From the NCBI RefSeq assembly GCF_901411515.1, contig NZ_CABDUX010000002.1, positions 1,612,001 to 1,676,000 on the forward strand: DNA of 64,000 nt, in the 5' to 3' direction. This DNA comes from Raoultibacter phocaeensis (GTDB lineage: Bacteria > Actinomycetota > Coriobacteriia > Coriobacteriales > Eggerthellaceae). Numbering within the stretch: the stretch's first letter is position 1; the number at the start of each line of letters is the position of its first letter. The position numbers and the translations under genes were made by a program. The notes beneath the pieces are model-generated. The model was not told the DNA's origin. It made no database searches and saw only the letters and a program-made list of their open reading frames with translations. Shown piece after piece: positions 1 through 7,228 of the stretch.

Positions 1-50
1 CCGTCGAGCAGGGAGTATTCAGTGTGGTTGTGCAGATGAACGAATGCCAT
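1..50 (-). CDS. dnaE: DNA polymerase III subunit alpha, N-terminal end only
   Basis: Only the first 16 codons are inside the window; the gene runs leftward off the edge. On the minus strand the translation from the ATG at 50-48 reads MAFVHLHNHTEYSLLDG. This is the start of the PHP domain of bacterial DnaE, whose consensus is close to F-V-H-L-H-x-H-T-E-Y-S-L-L-D-G; the two spaced histidines belong to the PHP metal site. An AAAGG sequence lies eight bases before the ATG. DnaE is the replicative polymerase subunit. The match is short but very characteristic, so the identification is likely despite the truncation. The gene is oriented like pyrE and rsgA but is separated from them by about 650 bases. 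Confidence 0.85.
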   Translation of the reverse strand, partial: MAFVHLHNHTEYSLLD

Positions 51-704
51 ATCATGTGCCTTTGCGGTTTCTCGTATGCTTTCTCTGGTGTCGTGTCCAT
101 GATAACAGCTTAGCCGCGCAACCGCTGAGGATAAAGCGTGGATTTTCGGCTACAGAGCCGACCGCCTGCTGCCCTGGGTAGCTCATCGCGTCGATGCGCG
201 GCACCGCTCGAAGGCCGTACATCGGCGAGGCACCCGAACGTGGGCAAGCGGCGGGCTGCACTCCAACTTGGAAGATTCCACCTTTCGAAAGCCCAAAAAG
301 TCGCACCGTGAAGGGATCGGGCAGGTTTTCCAAGCCGCATCGGGTCGCGGGCGGCGACCGCTCTGGTAGCCTTCGATATCACAAGCAGCTGACCTGGTGT
401 TTTCCAAGTTGAGAATTCGATGCGAAAAGGTTCCGCGTTACCGGGTCCTTCACACCGCGACTTTTTGGGCTTTCGGCCCCCGTTTCAGCCGCAATACCGA
501 TGTCGGGAGCCGCTGAGCGCCCCGGCACGTTTCGAGCTGCGGGCGGAAGGATCCGCCGAGCGCTTAGCGGCCATCCAATGTTTCGCAGCAGGGAGCAGCA
601 CGCCCCCGCAGCGCCCTGGGCGACATTCCGCAACCGCGGGCGAACACTCTCGTCGATCCAGGTTCGGCGGCAGACGGAAAACCCCTCCCGATCCGCATCG
701 AATG
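51..704. other. Intergenic stretch between dnaE and pyrE, no supported gene
   Basis: Open frames exist on both strands, but none has a convincing ribosome site, a recognisable domain or sensible composition. The main content is a long-range inverted repeat, listed separately. Confidence 0.6.
286..475. repeat. Inverted repeat with perfect 19-bp arms
   Basis: CGAAAGCCCAAAAAGTCGC at 286-304 is repeated as its exact reverse complement at 457-475. The similarity continues imperfectly past the arms (GTGAAGG on one side, CCTTCAC on the other). The space between the arms is about 150 bases and has no gene. It may be a small non-autonomous element or a structured transcript downstream of pyrE; no transposase or obvious target duplication is seen. 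Confidence 0.7.
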
Positions 705-1382
705 CTATTCCACTCCGTACTTCTCATAGTACGCATCAAGCGCCGCCTTCACGTCATCGTCGATGATTACGCGACCTTGGCATTCCTTGTTGTGCAAGCA
801 CTCCGTGACCTCTTCCATGGTGACGATGGCCGCCGTTGGGAAGCCGTAGCGATCGCGCACCTCGTCGAGGGCGCACACCTGGCCGCCTTTGCCGACCTCC
901 ATGCGGTTTAGCGACACCATAAGCCCCTTGATCTCCACATCGGCCTGGCCCTTGAGGATAGGATGGGTTTCTTCGATGGACTTGCCCGAGGTGGTCACAT
1001 CCTCCACCATGACCACGCGGTCGCCGTCGCGAAGCCCGCTACCGAGCAGGATGCCCGTATCGCCGTGGTCCTTGACCTCCTTGCGATTCGAGCAGTAGCG
1101 CACTTCGACGCCGTACAGTTCGCTCAAGGCCATCGTGGTGATGACCGCAAGCGGTATGCCCTTGTATGCAGGGCCGAACACCACGTCGAAGTCGAGTCCG
1201 AACGTGTCGTGGATGGCGCGGGCGTAGTACTGGCCCAGCCGACGAAGCTGCGAGCCAGTCACGTACGCGCCGGCGTTCATGAAAAACGGGGACTTCCTGC
1301 CGCTCTTCAGCGTGAAATCGCCGAACTTCAGCACTTCGCTTTCCACCATGAACTCGATGAACTCCCGCTTGTACTGCTCCAT
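705..1382 (-). CDS. pyrE: Orotate phosphoribosyltransferase
   Basis: Catalyses orotate plus PRPP to orotidine 5'-monophosphate in cytoplasmic pyrimidine synthesis. The 225-residue product has the type I PRTase PRPP loop VVMVEDVTTSGKS near residue 125, with the paired acidic residues and the TSGKS turn. A lysine-rich flexible-loop segment (NRKEVKDHGDTG) lies before it. Length is normal for the family. The frame stays open much further upstream, but the start at 1382 (MEQYKREF) is chosen because a GATAGG sequence lies about nine bases ahead; an ATG three codons earlier at 1391 is also possible. The gene is followed on the same strand, after the repeat-bearing gap, by dnaE. Identification is secure. 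Confidence 0.95.
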   Translation of the reverse strand: MEQYKREFIEFMVESEVLKFGDFTLKSGRKSPFFMNAGAYVTGSQLRRLGQYYARAIHDTFGLDFDVVFGPAYKGIPLAVITTMALSELYGVEVRYCSNRKEVKDHGDTGILLGSGLRDGDRVVMVEDVTTSGKSIEETHPILKGQADVEIKGLMVSLNRMEVGKGGQVCALDEVRDRYGFPTAAIVTMEEVTECLHNKECQGRVIIDDDVKAALDAYYEKYGVE

Positions 1383-1427
1383 GTGACCCATCCTATCGCC
1401 AACCCGGTTTTCCTCTGCATTCGGCCG

Positions 1428-1464
1428 ATCATGGGACCGCGTCCTACCGGCACGATCCCATGAT
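1428..1464. promoter_or_regulatory. Palindrome upstream of pyrE
   Basis: ATCATGGGA at 1428-1436 and its exact complement TCCCATGAT at 1456-1464 are separated by 19 bases. It lies 46-82 bases upstream of the pyrE start and could be an operator or a leader hairpin. No U-tract follows on either strand, so it is not a simple terminator. Confidence 0.4.
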
Positions 1465-1656
1465 ACAAGACCCGATGGCTGCACGCACGAGATAATCTTC
1501 GTCCGACGCGCGGCAAGCCGCCGAGCGTACCTGCGAAGGCGCACGGGGCGATCCCCCTGCCTGCGCAGCGAACTGCCGTCCACCCGCAGCGCCTGCGCGC
1601 AGGCAGGCACCGAGCATACGGCCATCCGGCATTAGCCAGCAAGCGCAGCCGAGCCA

Positions 1657-3114
1657 TCAACCCATCGCCGCCTGCTGTCCGCCGACGTCCCACAGTGGGA
1701 AGGGCGGATTCGCGAGCGGTTTCGTGGCGATCGACATCAAAAGCACACTGTTATCGTCTGCCGCGATCCTGTTCGATACAATTTTGCCGCATGACGAACA
1801 GCGATGGATGAGGGCCCATTCCCCGTTCTTGCGTACCCAAACGCCGATCGGCTCCATCACTCCTTTGCAAAGCGACGCACGATCTCCCGGCTTGTTGTCC
1901 ACATGTACGCTCGACAAGCACTGGGGACAGTGGTTTCGGTGGCTGCTTCCCGCATGCTCAGGCACGACGACAGCGCCGCAGACTGCGCAGGCGAAGGTCT
2001 CGTCGCATGCCTCATGGCGATAATCGGGCATGTCGGTGCGGCCCGGCTGCTTCATCTGCCGTATCTGCTTGGACAAACTCTTCTCCCATTGCCGCTTCTC
2101 ACGCAGGAAGCCTTCCTTATCCCGGGACAGACGCGTTTCGGTTTTGAGTTTTCGGTAGCTTTCCCACCGCTCGGGAGCGAGCTCGCCTTTACGGATCGCT
2201 TCGACGATCGCGCACCCTGGCTCACCGTCGTGGTTGCAGTCTCTGAACTTGCAGGCACCGAAGTACTGCTCGACATCGGCGAAACCCTGGGCGATGCCGT
2301 CGTCCGCTTCCCACATGCCCAGCTCGCGCATGCCGGGCGTATCGATCAACATGGCTCCGCCATCGAGCATGATAAGCTGCCGGCACGACGTGGTATGCCT
2401 GCCGCGGCCGTCGCTTGCGCGGACCTCTCCTGTTGCATGAACGTCTTCGCCTGCAAGCGCGTTCACCAAACTCGTTTTTCCGACACCCGACGATCCAAGC
2501 AATACGATAGTCGTGCGGGGCGCAAGGTAGCGCTCGAGGTGCCCCATCCCCTCGCCAGTGCGAACGCTCAGCGCGAATACGTCGACTCCGAGCGCAAGAC
2601 TCTCGGCGATCTGCACCTGCGTTTCGACATCGTTCGCGCAATCGGCCTTCGTAAGCACGACTACGGGAGTTGCGCCCGACTGCCAGGCGAGCGCAAGGTA
2701 GCGCTCGAGGCGCCGCTCGTTGAAATCGCGGTCGAGCGCCTGCACGACGAAGACGTAGTCGAAGTTAGCCGCTACCGCCTGTTCACCATGGCCCGCCGAC
2801 GACGGATCGCGCCTCGAAAAATACGAAGTGCGGGAAAGCGTGGCGAGAATCCTGCTCTCGCCGTCTGGCTCCCAGTCGATCGTCACGAAGTCGCCGACCG
2901 TGGGATGATCGTTTTTTCGATTGCGGTACGCACCTGGCTTCACATGGGCGAATCCGCAGCCTTTGTCGCAGACGATCTCGAACAGCCCGCGATGGACGGC
3001 GGTGATGCGGGCGGGGATACCCTGTATGGTCTCGGGTCTGCTGCGAGGATCGAACCCGTATGCTTGCATGGTCTCGGGTCGACAAGGTGCGGACCCGTAC
3101 TCGTTCCTGTTCAT
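1657..3114 (-). CDS. rsgA: Ribosome small-subunit-dependent GTPase A fused to an RNHCP domain
   Basis: RsgA is a circularly permuted GTPase that acts in late maturation of the 30S subunit. This 485-residue protein shows the OB-like N-terminal part, then the permuted motifs: LTKAD (G4), GSSGVGKTSL (G1, near residue 205) and DTPGMRELG (G3). These are followed by the zinc module C-x4-C-x-H-x5-C (ACKFRDCNHDGEPGC). The family normally ends about 50 residues later, near residue 355. Here about 125 further residues carry a cysteine pair (CAVC) and the signature RNHCPQC followed by H-x-D and PGDRASLC-x-G, which is the RNHCP zinc-binding family. The start at 3114 has AAGGAG nine bases upstream. RsgA assignment is firm; the role of the C-terminal domain is unknown, possibly RNA or ribosome contact. 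Confidence 0.93.
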   Translation of the reverse strand: MNRNEYGSAPCRPETMQAYGFDPRSRPETIQGIPARITAVHRGLFEIVCDKGCGFAHVKPGAYRNRKNDHPTVGDFVTIDWEPDGESRILATLSRTSYFSRRDPSSAGHGEQAVAANFDYVFVVQALDRDFNERRLERYLALAWQSGATPVVVLTKADCANDVETQVQIAESLALGVDVFALSVRTGEGMGHLERYLAPRTTIVLLGSSGVGKTSLVNALAGEDVHATGEVRASDGRGRHTTSCRQLIMLDGGAMLIDTPGMRELGMWEADDGIAQGFADVEQYFGACKFRDCNHDGEPGCAIVEAIRKGELAPERWESYRKLKTETRLSRDKEGFLREKRQWEKSLSKQIRQMKQPGRTDMPDYRHEACDETFACAVCGAVVVPEHAGSSHRNHCPQCLSSVHVDNKPGDRASLCKGVMEPIGVWVRKNGEWALIHRCSSCGKIVSNRIAADDNSVLLMSIATKPLANPPFPLWDVGGQQAAMG

Positions 3115-3193
3115 TGCTTGATGCTCCTTGAATCACTAGCATTTCGTGTACGTTCGGTTCTTTCGAATGCTGCTTTCCAGGGCTCATACGAAA

Positions 3194-3240
3194 ACGATCC
3201 CGTCAACCGACGCCTTTGCGAAAGTCGAAAACGGGATCGT
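3194..3240 (-). terminator. Possible terminator or attenuator hairpin ahead of rsgA
   Basis: ACGATCCCGT at 3194-3203 pairs exactly with ACGGGATCGT at 3231-3240, with a nested CGAC/GTCG pair inside. Read on the minus strand the outer stem runs into TTTTCG. It sits 80 bases upstream of rsgA, so it could attenuate a leader or end a short transcript. The U-tract is weak. Confidence 0.4.
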
Positions 3241-3471
3241 ATTGAAGCAAGATCGGAATACAGATGTACGTATACCTGCGATAAGGAAGAACGAACGATA
3301 TGCGCGAAAGGCGGCGGATGGCTGCACGGCCGTCAAGCGGGCGCAGTGCAATCATCCTCGGTATGAGGTTTTAGAGGAAAGCGACCTTTACAACCGCCGA
3401 CATCAAACAACTCTTTTCTAGCGTTTACGCGTTCGTGTGCGTATCAATGCCTGCACATGGTAGCAGCATAC

Positions 3472-3494
3472 AGAGCCCTTGCGCAAGAGGCTCT
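3472..3494. repeat. Strong hairpin without a U-tract
   Basis: AGAGCC and GGCTCT flank the self-complementary CTTGCGCAAG, giving an almost continuous stem. No run of T follows on either strand, so it is listed as a structured repeat only. Confidence 0.4.
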
Positions 3495-3724
3495 CACAAG
3501 AAAGGTGCATCTTACTCAGCCCGCGCTGGGTCGTACATGCGCCCACCAGTACAACAAAGGCCAATACATCATGCTCAAACCCACCCGTAGCCAGAGTTTC
3601 ACCCGGTAGTTCAACCTTCGCCACAGCGAGAGTCTAGGTTCTTCCATTTTTCGAGCACATCGCGCGCAGGTTAGGTATCATAGCAATAGCCGCATAAACA
3701 TCGAACGAACCACGGAGGCATCGC

Positions 3725-4579
3725 GTGAAGCACGTCATCCTGAGCGCAGACAGCACCTGCGACCTCAGCCCCGAACTGAAACAGCGCTACGACGTTCAGT
3801 ACTATCCTTTTCACATCATCTACCGGGATACAAGCTATACCGACAACGTCGACATCAAACCCGAAGACCTCTACGAGGGATACTACGAGGACAAGAGCCT
3901 TCCGCAGACGGCGGCTATCAACGTGCAGGAGTACCTCGACCACTTCAGGCCGTTCGTCGAAGCGGGATGCGAAGTGATCCACCTGAATCTCGGCGGAGCG
4001 CTTTCGAGCGCGTACGAAAACGCTTGCAAGGCGGCCGAGCAGCTGTCGGGCGTCTATCCCATCGACAGCCGCAACCTTTCGACCGGCATCGGACAGCTCG
4101 TCATCCGCGCCGGCCGCATGATCGAGGAAGGCCGCTCGGCCGAAGAGGTCGCTCGGGAGATCGGCATGATGCGCAGCCGCGTGCACTCGTCGTTCGTGCT
4201 CGACACGCTCGATTTCATGGCGGCAGGCGGACGCTGCCCCCAAGTTGTCGCCCATGTCGGCAAGATGGTGAGCTTCAAGCCCGAGATACTCGTCGACAAC
4301 AAAAGCGGCTCGATGGGCATCGGGCGCATCTACCGCGGCAAACTCAAGAAGGTGCTGCCCCGCTACGTCGAGGACACGCTTGCGCGCTTCACCGACATCG
4401 TCTGCGACGATTTGTTCATAACCCATTCGGGAGTGGCATCTGAGCTCATCGAGCTCGTCCGAAGCGAAGTGCTCAGCCGGCTTCCTGTGGAAAACATCCA
4501 CGTCACGCAAGCAAGCTGCACGATCTCGAGCCATTGTGGACCGAATACGCTGGGAATTTTGTTCGTCACAGAACACTAG
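3725..4579 (+). CDS. DegV family fatty-acid-binding protein
   Basis: DegV (FakB-type) proteins bind a fatty acid and, in Gram-positive bacteria, present it to a fatty-acid kinase. The 284-residue product has the N-terminal ILSADSTCDLS signature, the T-A-A-I-N stretch near residue 63, the NLGGALSSAYENA ligand loop, the DSRNLSTGIG motif, and the LDTLDFMAAGGRC region that closes the pocket; the last is typically LDTLEYLKKGGRI in relatives. Length matches the family. The start is a GTG at 3725, with GGAGG six bases ahead. No FakA-type kinase gene is present in the window. It is followed after 26 bases by an SdpI-like membrane protein on the same strand, possibly cotranscribed. Family assignment is firm; the bound lipid is unknown. 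Confidence 0.93.
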   Translation: MKHVILSADSTCDLSPELKQRYDVQYYPFHIIYRDTSYTDNVDIKPEDLYEGYYEDKSLPQTAAINVQEYLDHFRPFVEAGCEVIHLNLGGALSSAYENACKAAEQLSGVYPIDSRNLSTGIGQLVIRAGRMIEEGRSAEEVAREIGMMRSRVHSSFVLDTLDFMAAGGRCPQVVAHVGKMVSFKPEILVDNKSGSMGIGRIYRGKLKKVLPRYVEDTLARFTDIVCDDLFITHSGVASELIELVRSEVLSRLPVENIHVTQASCTISSHCGPNTLGILFVTEH

Positions 4580-4605
4580 CTTCGGATTATTCGAAAGGAA
4601 GCTTC

Positions 4606-5391
4606 ATGGCGGTAATCGTCGGCGCCCTCATCATTGATGCTCTGCTCATCGGACTCGGAGCGCTCATGCGTACGGCAGAGTACGATCCGAACCCTGTATT
4701 CGGGTACCGTACAACCCGCTCCATGCAAAGCCCCGAGGCATGGGCCTATGCGAACCGCAAAAGCGGATCGCTCATGGTCGTCGTCGGGCTCATGGGACTT
4801 GCCGTTGCACTCATCGTCGCCGCCCTCGCTGCCGCCACGCCCCTTGCCTCGACCGATACGGGTAGCATGGTGGCAACGTGCGTTTCCATGGGATTGCCGC
4901 TTGCGGGCGTTCTGATTGCAACAGCACTCGTTGAGCGTGATCTCAAGAAACGGTTCCCCCTTGCGGGCGCAGAGACGCCGAAAGGGGTTGCAGAAACGCA
5001 GGCGAACAACGTGGGGGCGAACGGCTCAGGCGAGGTTGCACGATCCCGCACCGTTTGGCTCGGCACCTCCCAAAAGGCGATTTTCGGAGTCCTGTGCGTT
5101 CTGCCGCTTGTCATAGCTGCATGCAGTTTTTTCGTATTGCCCGACATCATCGCCGTGCACTTCGACGCCGCGGGCGCCGACGGATGGGCACCGAAAACAC
5201 AGGTGTTTTTGTTCGCAGCGATCTTGGTGGCAAGCAACGCCGCGCTCATCTTCGCCTACCGCACGTTCCTGCGGGCGCAGACTCGCCCCGCCGTACCTTC
5301 CGTTCGCTCTGTTCCCTTCCTCGCCTTCTCGGCGTGCATGCTCGCTTCGAGCTGTGCGGTTCTGTACGTCATCGCGTACAACCTCGCCTGA
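4606..5391 (+). CDS. SdpI-like / DUF1648 fusion membrane protein
   Basis: This 261-residue membrane protein joins two modules known from the Bacillus SdpI immunity family in the reverse of the usual order. The N-terminal half has the SdpI signature N-P-x-F-G-Y-R-T-T-R-S-M-x-S-P-E-A-W (residues 28-47), followed by helices near 52-75 and 88-105. The C-terminal half has the DUF1648 signature LPDIIAVHFDAAGADGWAPK near residue 180, inside three further helices. SdpI itself is an immunity and signalling protein; relatives of this architecture are mostly uncharacterised. The start at 4606 has AAAGGAA five bases upstream; a longer frame overlapping degV lacks a ribosome site. No toxin-like gene is adjacent, so an immunity role is only a possibility. 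Confidence 0.8.
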   Translation: MAVIVGALIIDALLIGLGALMRTAEYDPNPVFGYRTTRSMQSPEAWAYANRKSGSLMVVVGLMGLAVALIVAALAAATPLASTDTGSMVATCVSMGLPLAGVLIATALVERDLKKRFPLAGAETPKGVAETQANNVGANGSGEVARSRTVWLGTSQKAIFGVLCVLPLVIAACSFFVLPDIIAVHFDAAGADGWAPKTQVFLFAAILVASNAALIFAYRTFLRAQTRPAVPSVRSVPFLAFSACMLASSCAVLYVIAYNLA

Positions 5392-5820
5392 ACGCCCCTC
5401 GCGCTAGGGCGACGACGACTCTCTGGCTGCGCCCATGATTCACCGAAAATCGGAACACAGTGGCAAAGGGCACTACTCGAGGCAGGGTTTTGTCGAAAAC
5501 AGCGTCCTTCGGTGGCGCCCGATGCGGTCCGAACGAGCGTGGGTGAAGCAAAGATCGTGCCATATGGCATAATCCGCGATCGGGGATAATCCTCACGATG
5601 GAAGCATGCTGTCCTGATCAGGTGCGACGCTGAGGGCACTTTTCGTTCGCCGAAGCAGCGCAGAGAGAGCGGTACAACAATCGTGCCAAATGGCACGATT
5701 GTTGTCCAAGCGGATCGCCCTGCGGGAGCAGGTTGGGGGACGTCCTCCGACAACTTTGTGGGAGCGGGCCGAAGGTCGTCCTCCGATAAGCCTGCGGGAG
5801 CGGGTCGGAAGTCGTCCGTC
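5392..5820. other. Repeat-rich intergenic stretch
   Basis: This lies between two convergent transcription units. It contains two palindromes of the GTGCCA/TGGCAC type 126 bp apart, followed by three 36-bp tandem repeat units. Frames run through it on both strands but look like read-through of repeats rather than genes. Confidence 0.7.
5557..5705. repeat. Paired palindrome element, copy 1
   Basis: Site A has core GTGCCATATGGCAT at 5557-5570. Site B has core GTGCCAAATGGCAC at 5683-5696 and extends to a perfect inverted repeat with 15-bp arms at 5674-5705. The centres are 126 bp apart. A GGATAAT lies 27 bases after the start of site A. The same arrangement recurs at 25342-25490. It could be an operator pair or a small repeated element. 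Confidence 0.8.
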
Positions 5821-5822
5821 CT
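5717..5822. repeat. Three tandem units of about 36 bp
   Basis: The anchor TGCGGGAGC or TGTGGGAGC begins at 5721, 5757 and 5793, each followed by a GGTCGTCCTCCGA-like stretch. It is an intergenic minisatellite that ends at the stop of the next minus-strand gene. Confidence 0.75.
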
Positions 5823-6126
5823 ACCCAATCGCCTCGCCTGGCGGCTTGAAGGCAGGAACCTTCGCGCTTCCCTTTTCGAGGGCCGCATGGAAGCGTTCCT
5901 CCATGATGCGGTTACGCGTGCTCCACGTCGCGCCCGCCACCGCATCGATCAAGTCCTGCACGTCGTCATCGGACGCGTTGGATCCATCGACGAGACCTTT
6001 GCCCTTCTCATCGGGCTGACAGCCTTTCGAGCCGTCGACAGTCGGCCGTCCCGAAACCGAACCCGACCCCCGCTCGAAAGCGGGGGTCGCACCGGAACTC
6101 GCATCCGCAAGGTACCGCTTAGGCAT
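5821..6126 (-). CDS. Small protein coupled to the molybdoenzyme membrane subunit
   Basis: This 101-residue protein is not recognised. Its ATG lies inside the end of the upstream membrane-protein gene: ATGCCTAA carries both the start of this gene and the stop TAA of the other, an eight-base overlap typical of translational coupling. The N-terminal half is polar and low in order (Gly, Ser, Lys, Asp). The C-terminal half, from about residue 57, looks helical and structured (DVQDLIDAVAGATWSTRN, EERFHAALEK). It has no signal peptide or membrane helix. It is the last gene of the operon and could be an accessory or assembly factor for the oxidoreductase. That role is inferred from position only. Confidence 0.6.
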   Translation of the reverse strand: MPKRYLADASSGATPAFERGSGSVSGRPTVDGSKGCQPDEKGKGLVDGSNASDDDVQDLIDAVAGATWSTRNRIMEERFHAALEKGSAKVPAFKPPGEAIG

Positions 6127-6658
6127 GGACAGCCTCGTCGGTTGCCGCATCGGGTACCTGCGCGAAACGGTCGGCCGGCTTCACGCAAAGCTTGGCCAGG
6201 CCGCCTGCCGCCGGATCGGACAGAAACGCCACGATCACGATGGTCGGCCAGAACTGGATGCAGAGCGCCGCGAAGCGGTCGAACAAATTCACCGGATCCA
6301 CCAGACCAGTCATCGGGTTCACAGCCTCCGTGATACCCACGCCCGTCATGAACGCAGTCATGACGATGCCGAGGATGAACATGATGAGCGTGCTGAAGAA
6401 GATGTTCTGCACGATGCGATAGCCGAGCGTACCAGGCTTCGCGTCGTAGTACTCGGCTGCAGCCCCCGCGATGCGGGCCATCGGAATGACCGCCGTCACC
6501 ACAAACGACGTGACGAACGCGATGCCGAAGCTCATAAGGTAGAACATCGGATCGATGTGCGCGATCCCCTGCGCGAACGTGAGCGCCAGACACAGAATGG
6601 CCGCCACGATGAAGGAAAAGAACAAGCCGTAGAAAATGTAGTACTTCTTGCTATACAT
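6119..6658 (-). CDS. Four-helix membrane protein with an internal DUF2798-like duplication
   Basis: The 179-residue product begins MYSKKYYIFYGLFFSF and has four predicted helices near residues 8-30, 38-60, 85-108 and 130-150. The two halves look like repeats of one two-helix unit: a long first helix, a short loop, then a second helix ending in a small P/A-rich turn (VIPMARIAG in the first half, SDPAAGGLAK in the second). This resembles two DUF2798 units in tandem. It is not an NrfD- or DmsC-type anchor and has no histidine pattern typical of cytochrome b. The start at 6658 has GGAG seven bases upstream. Its place after the ferredoxin gene suggests it anchors the enzyme or links it to quinones. 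Function is inferred. Confidence 0.7.
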   Translation of the reverse strand: MYSKKYYIFYGLFFSFIVAAILCLALTFAQGIAHIDPMFYLMSFGIAFVTSFVVTAVIPMARIAGAAAEYYDAKPGTLGYRIVQNIFFSTLIMFILGIVMTAFMTGVGITEAVNPMTGLVDPVNLFDRFAALCIQFWPTIVIVAFLSDPAAGGLAKLCVKPADRFAQVPDAATDEAVHA

Positions 6659-6749
6659 AGCCGATCTCCTTGTCTTCGGGCGATCGGTCCCACCGGCAAG
6701 GCGAATGCTCGCCTGCGGACGTGAACCGCCGCCCGGGTTTCCCCTTGGC

Positions 6750-6771
6750 GGGCACCGGGCCTCCGGTGCCC
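6750..6771 (-). other. Intercistronic hairpin
   Basis: GGGCACCGG and CCGGTGCCC form a perfect 9-bp stem with a 4-base loop in the 225-base gap between the ferredoxin and membrane-protein genes. A weaker CTGAC/GTCAG stem lies nearby at 6789-6802. No U-tract follows, so it more likely stabilises or processes the mRNA than ends it. Confidence 0.55.
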
Positions 6772-6883
6772 GCGATGGTATGCAATAGCTGACTGCGGTC
6801 AGATCGTGCGGAACCGCATTCAGATGCCGGCTGGCGCCCATCAGGTTTCGAACAGGCGCGCAACCGGCCGGGTCATGCGGGTC

Positions 6884-7225
6884 TTACGCAACCACGAACA
6901 GCGTCTTCTGCTTCTGATCAAGCGTCTGGCTGAGCTCTTCGAGGGGCCCGAACTCAAGGCACTTCGACTGGCAGTGCTGCACGCAGGTGGGCACCTTGCC
7001 GAGTCCGCGACGTGCGGCGCAGGTATCGCACTGCTTGGTCGGGATGGGCAGGTACGAGAACTGCCAGTTGTCGTCGGCTTCGTCGCCGATGGGCCAGGGG
7101 CCGATCTTCACGACTTGGATGCCGGTCTGGCCGACGGGCAGCCCGTGTTCCATCTGGCAGGCGATCTCGCAAGAGTGGCAGCCCGAGCACCACTGGGCAT
7201 CCACCAAAATTCCGAACTTTGCCAT
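6884..7225 (-). CDS. Ferredoxin-like electron-transfer subunit with two [4Fe-4S] motifs
   Basis: This 113-residue protein has an N-terminal motif C13-x2-C16-x2-C19-x3-C23 and a second group C66-x2-C69-x11-C81-x3-C85, plus C89. That fits two [4Fe-4S] clusters. It is about half the size of DmsB-type subunits, which bind four clusters. It has no signal peptide and so is cytoplasmic. The gene starts three bases after the stop of the catalytic subunit gene, showing co-translation. It should carry electrons between the membrane side and the molybdenum subunit. A close relative with the same cysteine spacing is encoded at 62320-62667 beside the second molybdoenzyme. Confidence 0.88.
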   Translation of the reverse strand: MAKFGILVDAQWCSGCHSCEIACQMEHGLPVGQTGIQVVKIGPWPIGDEADDNWQFSYLPIPTKQCDTCAARRGLGKVPTCVQHCQSKCLEFGPLEELSQTLDQKQKTLFVVA

Positions 7226-7228
7226 GGT

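Larger units (their letters stand above)
3115..3724. other. Intergenic stretch between rsgA and degV, no supported gene
   Basis: The two genes diverge from this 610-base stretch. It is less GC-rich than its surroundings and holds two hairpins (3194-3240 and 3472-3494). Short open frames here lack ribosome sites and family signatures. Confidence 0.6.

Noticed and set aside
1804-3366. Open frame of 520 codons on the plus strand
   Set aside because: It is antisense to rsgA, which has clear GTPase motifs and a good ribosome site.
3472-3494. Hairpin considered as a terminator
   Set aside because: No U-tract on either strand and no gene ending close by.
3418-3624. Open frame of 68 codons on the minus strand
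   Set aside because: No ribosome site, no domain and no neighbour that would suggest an operon; it overlaps a hairpin.
5717-5822. CRISPR-like array
   Set aside because: Units are contiguous without spacers, and no cas gene is in the window.
5256-5945. Open frame of 229 codons on the minus strand
   Set aside because: It runs through the end of the SdpI-like gene, the palindromes and the tandem repeats, with no ribosome site. The next gene has better support.
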